Assembly (NCBI GenBank): GCA_026392135.1
Contig: JAPLCR010000037.1
Coordinates: forward strand, 1 to 5,447
Length of the DNA stretch: 5,447 bases
Reading direction: 5' to 3'
Source: Armatimonadota bacterium
GTDB taxonomy: Bacteria > Armatimonadota > Chthonomonadetes > Chthonomonadales > Chthonomonadaceae
Under the pieces are notes generated by a model. The model was not told the DNA's origin, did not search any database, and saw nothing but the letters and a program-made list of their open reading frames with translations. Made by a program: the position numbers and the translations under genes. Shown here one piece after another: positions 1 through 5,447 of the stretch; position 1 is the first letter of the stretch, and every line of letters begins with the position of its first letter.

Positions 1-800
1 AGCGCGACTCTGTTCTTATCTCCACCAAAGGCGGCTTCCGCACTCACCCCGACCCCAACGGCACGGGTTCCTCCCGCTTCCACATTATCCGCACTCTGGA
101 AGCCAGCCTGAAGCGACTGGGAACGGACTATATAGACCTTTATCAACTTCACAGTTTTGATGCTTTCACCCCGGTAGAAGAAGCCCTGAGCGCTCTGGAC
201 ACGCTTGTTAAGGCGGGCAAGATACGCTACATTGGCTGCTCTAACTACTCCGGTTGGCATCTCATGAAGTCGCTGGCTACTTCCGACAGGTATGGCTGGT
301 CTCGCTTTGTCGCGCATCAGGCGTACTACTCTCTGGTTGGGCGCGATTACGAGTGGGAGCTAATGCCTCTAGGGATAGACCAGAAGGTGGGAGCGGTTGT
401 CTGGAGTCCTCTAGGTTGGGGGCGCTTGACGGGCAAGATACGACGCGGGCAACCCCTACCGGAATCCAGTCGCCTACAGAGTAAGGTTGTGGTGGATAGC
501 GGACCTCCTGTGGATATTGAGTACGTCTATCGAGTGGTGGACGCTCTGGACGAGGTGGCGCAGGAGACCGAAAAGACCGTTCCGCAGGTCGCTCTCAACT
601 GGCTACTGCAACGCCCGACAGTGGCTACGGTTATCATAGGGGCGCGAAACGAAGAGCAGCTTCGTCAGAACCTCGGCGCGGTCGGCTGGAAACTGACTGC
701 GGAGCAGGTGGCGCGTCTGGATGCAGCGAGTGCCAAGACCCTCGCCTATCCGTACTGGCATCAGGATGGCTTTGACCGTAACCCATCGCCTGTGGGCTAA
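1..800 (+). CDS. Aldo/keto reductase, 3' part (N-terminus outside the window)
   Basis: This is the C-terminal 265 codons of an aldo/keto reductase (AKR), a cytoplasmic (beta/alpha)8-barrel enzyme that reduces aldehydes or ketones with NADPH. The reading frame is entered at base 3 and ends with TAA at 798-800. Visible family marks, in order: STKGG with the catalytic Lys at 27-29; DYIDLYQLH with the catalytic His at 150-152; the IGCSN strand-helix signature near 229-245; the SPLGWGRLTGK loop near 405-437; and IIGARNEEQLRQN near 633-671, whose Arg (645-647) is expected to hold the NADP 2'-phosphate. The Asp and Tyr of the catalytic tetrad would lie upstream of the window. Family members are usually about 320-340 residues, so roughly 60-70 residues are missing. 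The substrate cannot be told from sequence, and it resembles the broad Tas/YajO-like group rather than a pathway-specific enzyme. The HEAT gene follows after 40 bases on the same strand. The family call is firm; the subfamily is open. Confidence 0.95.
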   Translation, partial: RDSVLISTKGGFRTHPDPNGTGSSRFHIIRTLEASLKRLGTDYIDLYQLHSFDAFTPVEEALSALDTLVKAGKIRYIGCSNYSGWHLMKSLATSDRYGWSRFVAHQAYYSLVGRDYEWELMPLGIDQKVGAVVWSPLGWGRLTGKIRRGQPLPESSRLQSKVVVDSGPPVDIEYVYRVVDALDEVAQETEKTVPQVALNWLLQRPTVATVIIGARNEEQLRQNLGAVGWKLTAEQVARLDAASAKTLAYPYWHQDGFDRNPSPVG

Positions 801-827
801 AAGGCGAGGCATACCAAAACAGGCGCG

Positions 828-834
828 AAAGGAG
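828..834 (+). promoter_or_regulatory. Ribosome binding site of the HEAT-repeat gene
   Basis: AAAGGAG lies six bases before the ATG at 841, which is ideal Shine-Dalgarno spacing. It decides the start of the HEAT gene. The same frame is open further upstream, to an ATG at 721 inside the aldo/keto reductase gene, but that start would overlap the reductase by 80 bases. Confidence 0.8.
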
Positions 835-840
835 CCTTTC

Positions 841-1638
841 ATGGACAAGACTTCTGCAAAAATAGAAAAACACTGTCGCGGACTGCGTAGCAAAGATCCT
901 CGTAAGTTAGATTACGCCGCGAACGCGCTTGCCGAGATAAGAGTTATTGCGCTTCCCGCTCTTATTGAGGCTCTCAAGGATAGTCGGAGCGATGCTCGCC
1001 GCGCTGTCGCCAAAGCACTTGTCAATATGGGGGACGTTGTGGTTCCCGCGTTGATTGAGGCTCTAAAGGATACCAACAGCGACGTACGGCGCGGCGCGGC
1101 GGAGGAGCTCGGCGAGATAGGGGGCGTACACTCTGTTTCCGCGCTTATTGAGGCTCTGCACGATGTGGATTGGTATGTGCGTAGTGCCGCCGCTCGCTCA
1201 CTGGGGTTGATAGGCGATGTTCAAGCCGTGCCCGCTCTTATTGAGGCACTCAAGGACACAAGTGAGTATGTCTTTCAGTCTGCGTTGCGTGCATTGGGCG
1301 CAGTCGTTGACGCTAGTGAGATACCCGAAATGGCACTTGCCAGCCAGACCATGTCTCCGAAAGAGAAGGTCACTGCGCTTAGGGCTTTGAGTGGAGTGAG
1401 AGATGGAGTTTGCTCGCCCTATCCCATTGGTGATATTCACTCCTACTGCGCTAATCTCATTGCCAGCCAGGGCATTGCGTTAATGGTACGACAAGGAGCG
1501 GAGAGCGTGATAGAGTATTTGAGTTATCTACGGGCTAGCGCCGCACCCGAAAACCCCGATACTCTCCTGCGCCCTGTGTACGGCAAACAGAATCCTACGG
1601 ATGCGGAAGAACTGCTTCGCGCCTCTGATACCCCTTGA
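841..1638 (+). CDS. HEAT-repeat (PBS-lyase-like) protein of unknown function
   Basis: The product is 265 residues, and the ATG was chosen for its strong AAAGGAG site. Residues about 17-36 look like a degenerate first helix pair. Four clear HEAT-like repeats follow, headed by PALIEALKD or close variants at residues 39, 69, 100 and 131, so the period is 30-31. Each continues with an (A/V)RR-type second helix such as DVRRGAAEELGEIG. A further degenerate repeat may lie near 170-195 (KEKVTALRALSGV). The last 70 or so residues are not recognised. No signal peptide or membrane segment is visible, so the protein is probably cytoplasmic. This E-Z/PBS-lyase-type repeat forms an alpha-solenoid that binds other proteins. 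In cyanobacteria such repeats occur in phycobilin lyases, but no pigment genes are seen here and a lyase role should not be assumed. No catalytic motif is evident. It may be cotranscribed with the reductase 40 bases upstream. The repeat class is confident; the function is unknown. Confidence 0.9.
   Translation: MDKTSAKIEKHCRGLRSKDPRKLDYAANALAEIRVIALPALIEALKDSRSDARRAVAKALVNMGDVVVPALIEALKDTNSDVRRGAAEELGEIGGVHSVSALIEALHDVDWYVRSAAARSLGLIGDVQAVPALIEALKDTSEYVFQSALRALGAVVDASEIPEMALASQTMSPKEKVTALRALSGVRDGVCSPYPIGDIHSYCANLIASQGIALMVRQGAESVIEYLSYLRASAAPENPDTLLRPVYGKQNPTDAEELLRASDTP
961..1256 (+). repeat. Four in-frame copies of a HEAT-repeat head within the coding region
   Basis: Near-identical 20-base segments begin at 961, 1051, 1144 and 1237, spaced 90, 93 and 93 bases. 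All four share the core ATTGAGGC, and three of the four start CTTATTGAGG. They encode the LIEAL helix of successive HEAT repeats. Identity reaches into third codon positions (ATT, GAG and GC- choices), more than protein constraint alone needs. The stretches between the heads have diverged much more. Confidence 0.8.
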
Positions 1639-1693
1639 ACTGCTCGCATTTCTACTTAGACTCACCACTCGTAACAAATTCCGTCCAAACTTA

Positions 1694-1722
1694 TTGAAAC
1701 CTTAACGGTTTTGGGGTACTCT
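1694..1722 (+). promoter_or_regulatory. Weak candidate sigma-70-type promoter for gltB
   Basis: TTGAAA at 1694-1699 matches five of six bases of the -35 consensus. TACTCT follows at 1717-1722 after a 17-base spacer but matches only three of six -10 bases. TATACG at 1722-1727 is a better -10 match, but its spacing of 22 is too long. Transcription from here would give gltB a leader of about 210 bases. The AAACC/GGTTT inverted repeat sits inside the spacer, where a regulator could bind. A hexamer pair of this quality can occur by chance. Confidence 0.2.
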
Positions 1723-1742
1723 ATACGCCCCAATGACACAAT

Positions 1743-1778
1743 GGCGTGATGTACGGGTCTCCCTGCCATCATTGCGCC
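1743..1778 (+). promoter_or_regulatory. Possible RNA hairpin in the gltB leader
   Basis: GGCG (1743-1746) can pair with CGCC (1775-1778). TGATG (1747-1751) can pair with CATCA (1767-1771), leaving a three-base bulge at 1772-1774. Inside, GGG (1755-1757) faces CCC (1761-1763) across a three-base loop, with a symmetric 3x3 internal loop in between. This makes 12 pairs nested in 36 bases. It matches no riboswitch class I recognise, and whether it folds or acts is inference. Confidence 0.25.
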
Positions 1779-1895
1779 CACTCTTCTTAAAGAGACCTCT
1801 TGAGGTTCGCATCGGTGGCGTTTCAGGGTAGGTTTCTACGACAACTTTGTGATGAGCGAGCGCCTCCCCCGCGCTATTTCCACCCACTATTGAGA

Positions 1896-1917
1896 TTTCA
1901 GGACACAGTATCTGAAA
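1896..1917 (+). promoter_or_regulatory. Inverted repeat just upstream of the gltB ribosome binding site
   Basis: TTTCAG (1896-1901) and CTGAAA (1912-1917) are perfect complements around a ten-base loop, with a possible extra G-U pair inside. The element ends about nine bases before the Shine-Dalgarno region. It could be a weak leader hairpin or a protein binding site. The stem is short and AT-rich, so it may be chance. Confidence 0.2.
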
Positions 1918-1926
1918 CCGAGAAAG

Positions 1927-1937
1927 AAGGAAGAAGG
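1927..1937 (+). promoter_or_regulatory. Ribosome binding site of gltB
   Basis: The purine-rich AAGGAAGAAGG ends six bases before the GTG at 1944 and supports that codon as the start. No in-frame ATG is available between the upstream stop (TAA at 1788) and the conserved catalytic Cys. Other in-frame GTG or TTG codons (1800, 1815, 1890) lack a comparable site. Confidence 0.7.
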
Positions 1938-1943
1938 CATCCC

Positions 1944-4900
1944 GTGAACGACCATTCCGGCTCATACCCAGCAGCACAAGGGCTGTACGATCCACAGTTT
2001 GAACACGACGCTTGCGGCGTTGGATTTGTAGCGCATATCAAAGGCAAAAAATCGCACCACATTCTGGGGCAAGCCTTAAAAGTGTTAGCAAACCTAGAGC
2101 ATCGCGGCGCGTGTGGTTGCGACCCGGAAACCGGCGACGGTGCGGGTGTGCTTTTTCAGATACCTCATGCCCTTTTTACAAAGGTTCTCACACAGCAGGG
2201 CGAGACCCTGCCTGCCCCCGCCGACTATGGCGTAGGAATGCTCTTCCTACCACAAGATGAAGCCCTGAAAGCGGAGTATCGCGCTGTAATTAACGGCGTT
2301 TTGGAAGAGGCGGGAAACACGGTTCTCGCGTGGCGCAAAGTGCCCGTAGACAGCAGTGCGTTGGGCTGGTTGGCGCGTTCAGTAGAACCCAGTATTGAGC
2401 AGATATTTGTCGCCAACGACGGTGGTTTGAGCGCGGACGACTTCGAGCGCAAGCTGTTCCTCATTCGCAGGAGCCTACAGAATCGTATTATCGAGCGCAA
2501 ACTCGCCCTGGAAGAGCAGTTCTACGTCTGTAGCCTATCGTGCAGAACAATCGTTTATAAGGGGCTTATGCTTGCCCCAAGACTCGGCGCGTACTACCCA
2601 GACCTTACGGATAGCGATGCGATAACCGCCCTTGCCATTGTTCACCAACGCTTCTCGACCAACACTTTTCCAACCTGGGATTTGTCGCACCCTTACCGCT
2701 ATATCGCGCATAATGGAGAGATAAACACTCTGCGCGGAAACCGAAACTGGATGCGTGCGCGAGAAAAGGGCTTGAAGTCGGACGTGTTTGGCGACGACCT
2801 CTCAAAGATATTCCCACTTGTGAACAAGAGCGGAAGCGATACTGCTACTCTAGATAACGCCGTCGAACTACTGCGGCTCGGAGGGCGCTCTCTCGCCCAC
2901 GCGATGCTCATACTCATGCCCGAAGCGTGGCAGAGCGACAAGCTGATGTCGCCCGAAAAACGCGCCTTCTACGAGTTCCACTCCTGCAAGATGGAGCCGT
3001 GGGACGGACCCGCCGCCGTCGCTTTCACCGATGGTATTCGCATTGGTGCACTTCTTGATCGTAACGGTCTGCGCCCTGCACGTTACACGATTACCGATGA
3101 CGACCTTGTGGTGCTGGCTTCTGAAACCGGCGTGCTAGACTTCGACCCCGCACATATCGTTGCGAAAGGTCGCCTTCAACCCGGTAAGATATTCCTGATT
3201 GACACAGATCAGGGACGCATTGTTAACGATGAAGAGTTAAAAGCAGATCTCTGTTCACGCCAACCTTACGAGCAGTGGGTGAAGGATAACCTCATACTTT
3301 TAGAGCACATCCCCGACCCCGACTTTGCGCCAGCTGTGCCGACGGAGAGCCTCCTTACACGTCAGCAGAGCTTCGGCTACACCCTCGAAGATATGAGAAT
3401 CATTCTTGCACCGATGGCACGGAGTGGCGAACAACCTCTCGGCTCTATGGGAACAGACACGCCTCTTGCCGTTCTCTCTGACCGCGCCCAACTGCTCTAT
3501 AACTACTTCAAACAGCTCTTCGCGCAGGTCACGAATCCCCCGATTGACCCAATTCGCGAAGAGATGGTTATGTCCCTTACCGACTACATTGGGCGCGAGG
3601 GCAACCTGTTCGACGAGGCGGCGAGCGACGCGCATCAGTTGAAGCTGGAGTCGCCGATTCTCTCAAACAGTGACCTCGCAAAACTCCGCAATATGCCTGC
3701 GAGGCATAATCTCACGTCTCGTACCCTTGCGATGACCTTCCCCGTGAACGGCGAAGCTGACAGCCTTGAAAAGGCGGTGGAGGCACTGTGCATCAAAGCG
3801 GAGCAAGCCGTTACCAGTGGCGACACCTTCCTCATTCTCTCTGACCGTGCGGTGAACCGCGACAACGCGCCCATTCCCGCGTTACTTGGACTCTCCGCAG
3901 TGCATCACCACCTAACTCTTGCAGGAAGCAGAACTATCGCCAGCCTGATAGTCGAGACCGGTGAGGCACGCGAAGTCCAGCATTTCGCCCTACTCATCGG
4001 GTACGGTGCAAGCGCGATTAACCCATACCTCGCCTTCGAGACGCTTGGTGAGATGTGCGAAAGCGGCTTTATACCCGATACAACTCCCGATAAGGCGGAG
4101 AAGAACTTTATTAAGGCGGTCAGCAAAGGGCTTCTCAAGACCTTCGCGAAGATGGGAATCTCCACCCTACAGTCGTATCGCGGGGCGCAGATTTTTGAGG
4201 CGATTGGCTTAGATAGAGAGATGACTGAGAAGTACTTCACAGGCACGCCTTCGCGCCTGAGCGGTATCGGACTGGACACGCTTCAACAAGAGGTTCTTGT
4301 GCGCCATACTCTCGCCTATCCGCCCACGCATCTGGACGATAACCTCGACCTACAGCCCGGCGGGCAGTATCAGTGGCGGCGCGGCGGCGAGTACCATATG
4401 TACAACCCGGAGAGCGTTGCAAAACTGCAACACGCCACCTCGCAAAAGAGTTATGCCACGTTCAAAGAGTTCTCCAAAGCGATGAACGACACGAGCGAAC
4501 ATCTTGCGACTCTGCGCGGACTGCTCAAGTTTAAGCCCGGAACTCCTGTTCCGATTTCAGAAGTCGAACCGGCGAAAGAGATAGTGAAACGGTTTGTGAC
4601 GGGGGCAATGTCGCTCGGCTCTATCAGCCGTGAGGCGCACGAGACACTGGCTATTGCGATGAACCGTATGGGCGGCAAGTCGAACACAGGCGAGGGTGGC
4701 GAAGACTCTGTACGATACACCCCCGATGCGAACGGCGACAGCCGCCGAAGCGCCATAAAGCAGGTGGCTTCGGGGCGCTTTGGGGTGACCCCGCACTACC
4801 TTGTGAACGCCGACGAACTACAGATTAAGATGGCGCAGGGCGCAAAGCCCGGCGAGGGCGGCGAACTGCCCGGCACGAAAGTAGACAACTACATTGCGCG

Positions 4901-5447
4901 AGTGCGGCACACCACGCCCGGCGTTACGCTCGTGTCGCCGCCGCCCCACCACGACATCTACTCGATTGAAGACCTCGCTCAACTAATCTTCGACCTCAAG
5001 AACGTGAACGAGAAGGCACGAATTTCGGTCAAACTGGTATCGGAAGTGGGAGTCGGAACCGTTGCGGCGGGTGTCTCCAAAGCCCATGCCGACCATATTC
5101 TCATAAGCGGACACGATGGCGGAACGGGCGCGAGCCCCGTTTCGAGTATAAAGCACGCGGGCATACCTTGGGAAATGGGGCTTGCAGAGACCCAACAGGT
5201 TCTCGTCAAGAACGACCTGCGCGGGCGTATTACCGTGCAGACCGATGGACAACTCAAGACAGGGCGAGATGTTGCGGTAGCGGCTCTGCTTGGCGCAGAA
5301 GAGTTCGGTTTCAGCACGGCTCCACTGGTTACGATGGGCTGTATAATGATGCGCGTCTGCCACCTCGGAACCTGCCCCGTAGGTATCGCGACGCAAGACC
5401 CGACCCTGCGCCAACGATTCTCAGGGCAACCTGAAAGCGTGGTGAAT
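1944..5447 (+). CDS. gltB: Glutamate synthase large subunit (GOGAT alpha), 3' end outside the window
   Basis: GltB converts glutamine plus 2-oxoglutarate to two glutamates in the cytoplasm. In bacteria it usually works with the NADPH-oxidising small subunit GltD. 1168 codons are present of about 1500 usual, uninterrupted. A GTG start gives a 23-residue propeptide; its cleavage would free Cys24 (codon 2013-2015, in EHDACGVGF), the N-terminal nucleophile of the class II amidotransferase. That domain (about 24-450) shows HQRFSTNT (234-241), HNGEIN (256-261) with the oxyanion-hole Asn257/Gly258, and SGSDTATLD with Asp299. The central domain (about 450-810) shows PPIDPIREE (532-540) and MGISTLQSYRGAQIF (737-751). 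The FMN domain begins about 815, with GAMSLGS (887-893), GEGGED (916-921), KPGEGGELPG (968-977) and SGHDGGTGASP (1055-1065). Cys1133, Cys1139 and Cys1144 form the CX5CX4C ligand set of the [3Fe-4S] cluster. The C-terminal GXGXG domain lies outside the window. A ferredoxin-dependent form has the same architecture and is not excluded without seeing whether gltD follows. Confidence 0.97.
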   Translation, partial: MNDHSGSYPAAQGLYDPQFEHDACGVGFVAHIKGKKSHHILGQALKVLANLEHRGACGCDPETGDGAGVLFQIPHALFTKVLTQQGETLPAPADYGVGMLFLPQDEALKAEYRAVINGVLEEAGNTVLAWRKVPVDSSALGWLARSVEPSIEQIFVANDGGLSADDFERKLFLIRRSLQNRIIERKLALEEQFYVCSLSCRTIVYKGLMLAPRLGAYYPDLTDSDAITALAIVHQRFSTNTFPTWDLSHPYRYIAHNGEINTLRGNRNWMRAREKGLKSDVFGDDLSKIFPLVNKSGSDTATLDNAVELLRLGGRSLAHAMLILMPEAWQSDKLMSPEKRAFYEFHSCKMEPWDGPAAVAFTDGIRIGALLDRNGLRPARYTITDDDLVVLASETGVLDFDPAHIVAKGRLQPGKIFLIDTDQGRIVNDEELKADLCSRQPYEQWVKDNLILLEHIPDPDFAPAVPTESLLTRQQSFGYTLEDMRIILAPMARSGEQPLGSMGTDTPLAVLSDRAQLLYNYFKQLFAQVTNPPIDPIREEMVMSLTDYIGREGNLFDEAASDAHQLKLESPILSNSDLAKLRNMPARHNLTSRTLAMTFPVNGEADSLEKAVEALCIKAEQAVTSGDTFLILSDRAVNRDNAPIPALLGLSAVHHHLTLAGSRTIASLIVETGEAREVQHFALLIGYGASAINPYLAFETLGEMCESGFIPDTTPDKAEKNFIKAVSKGLLKTFAKMGISTLQSYRGAQIFEAIGLDREMTEKYFTGTPSRLSGIGLDTLQQEVLVRHTLAYPPTHLDDNLDLQPGGQYQWRRGGEYHMYNPESVAKLQHATSQKSYATFKEFSKAMNDTSEHLATLRGLLKFKPGTPVPISEVEPAKEIVKRFVTGAMSLGSISREAHETLAIAMNRMGGKSNTGEGGEDSVRYTPDANGDSRRSAIKQVASGRFGVTPHYLVNADELQIKMAQGAKPGEGGELPGTKVDNYIARVRHTTPGVTLVSPPPHHDIYSIEDLAQLIFDLKNVNEKARISVKLVSEVGVGTVAAGVSKAHADHILISGHDGGTGASPVSSIKHAGIPWEMGLAETQQVLVKNDLRGRITVQTDGQLKTGRDVAVAALLGAEEFGFSTAPLVTMGCIMMRVCHLGTCPVGIATQDPTLRQRFSGQPESVVN

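Larger units (their letters stand above)
1639..1943 (+). other. Intergenic region and probable gltB leader
   Basis: This 305-base stretch between the HEAT gene stop and the gltB start has no convincing gene on either strand. It holds several short inverted repeats: AAACC/GGTTT (1697-1711), TTGGGG/CCCCAA (1711-1733), a nested stem at 1743-1778, CTCTT/AAGAG (1781-1794), ACCTC/GAGGT (1795-1806), AGCGC/GCGCT (1859-1875) and TTTCAG/CTGAAA (1896-1917). No strong GC-rich stem followed by a T-run is present, so no confident terminator for the HEAT gene can be named. The gltB ribosome binding site is at its right end. Confidence 0.6.

Noticed and set aside
721..840. Upstream extension of the HEAT reading frame to an ATG at 721
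   Set aside because: It would overlap the reductase gene by 80 bases. The extra residues do not look like HEAT sequence, and the ATG at 841 has a well-placed AAAGGAG site.
841..1638. Phycobilisome lyase assignment for the HEAT protein
   Set aside because: The repeat type is shared with CpcE/CpcF-like lyases, but this repeat is widespread in bacteria and no phycobiliprotein genes or lyase-specific features are visible.
1696..1712. Rho-independent terminator after the HEAT gene (GAAACC-TTAAC-GGTTTT)
   Set aside because: The stem is only five to six pairs and poor in GC, and the four T residues are mostly part of the stem itself, so it is too weak to call.
1828..1839. GTA-N6-TAC resembling an NtcA nitrogen-control site
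   Set aside because: The NtcA consensus is GTA-N8-TAC. The spacer here is six bases, and no correctly spaced copy was seen in the leader.
1639..1943. Glutamine (glnA-type) riboswitch ahead of gltB
   Set aside because: The context is attractive, but I could not match the conserved core of that class. Only generic small stems are visible.
1702..1995. 97-codon open frame on the minus strand across the intergenic region
   Set aside because: It runs into the gltB start, shows no recognisable domain, and has an atypical, low-complexity-free but family-less product. It is most simply a chance frame.
4983..5414. Long minus-strand open frames within gltB (also 3905-4279 and 4979-5317)
   Set aside because: They are antisense to strongly conserved GltB coding sequence, including the FMN and Fe-S motifs. 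They are shadows of codon bias and show no protein family features.

Overview
The window holds three genes, all on the + strand: the 3' part of an aldo/keto reductase gene (1-800), a complete small gene for a HEAT-repeat protein (841-1638), and the 5' three quarters of gltB, the large subunit of glutamate synthase (1944 to the window end). The genes are tightly spaced, have Shine-Dalgarno sites and lack introns, so this is bacterial chromosomal DNA. Base composition is moderately GC-rich, by eye in the mid-50s percent. The lineage cannot be fixed from these genes. The mix of an AKR, a PBS-lyase-type HEAT protein and a GltB with a short propeptide would suit several environmental phyla (for example Armatimonadota or Chloroflexota), but that is a guess.

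Layout. 1-800: C-terminal 265 codons of an NADPH-dependent aldo/keto reductase, with the N-terminus outside the window. 801-840: short gap carrying an AAAGGAG ribosome binding site. 841-1638: a 265-residue HEAT-repeat protein with four near-identical repeat heads and an unrecognised C-terminal part. 1639-1943: a 305-base intergenic region, the only sizeable non-coding stretch. It holds several small inverted repeats, a weak promoter-like hexamer pair and the gltB ribosome binding site. 1944-5447: gltB from a GTG start through the glutamine amidotransferase domain, the central domain and most of the FMN/Fe-S synthase domain. The last roughly 350 residues, including the GXGXG beta-helix domain, lie beyond the edge.

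Functional picture. The AKR and HEAT genes are 40 bases apart and may be cotranscribed, but nothing in the sequence ties their functions together. gltB is separated by the long leader and probably has its own promoter. Its product makes glutamate from glutamine and 2-oxoglutarate, and all the diagnostic residues that can be seen are intact.

No mobile element, CRISPR array, RNA gene or novel multigene system was found. The parts most worth a second look are the structured-looking gltB leader and the repeat homogeneity in the HEAT gene.
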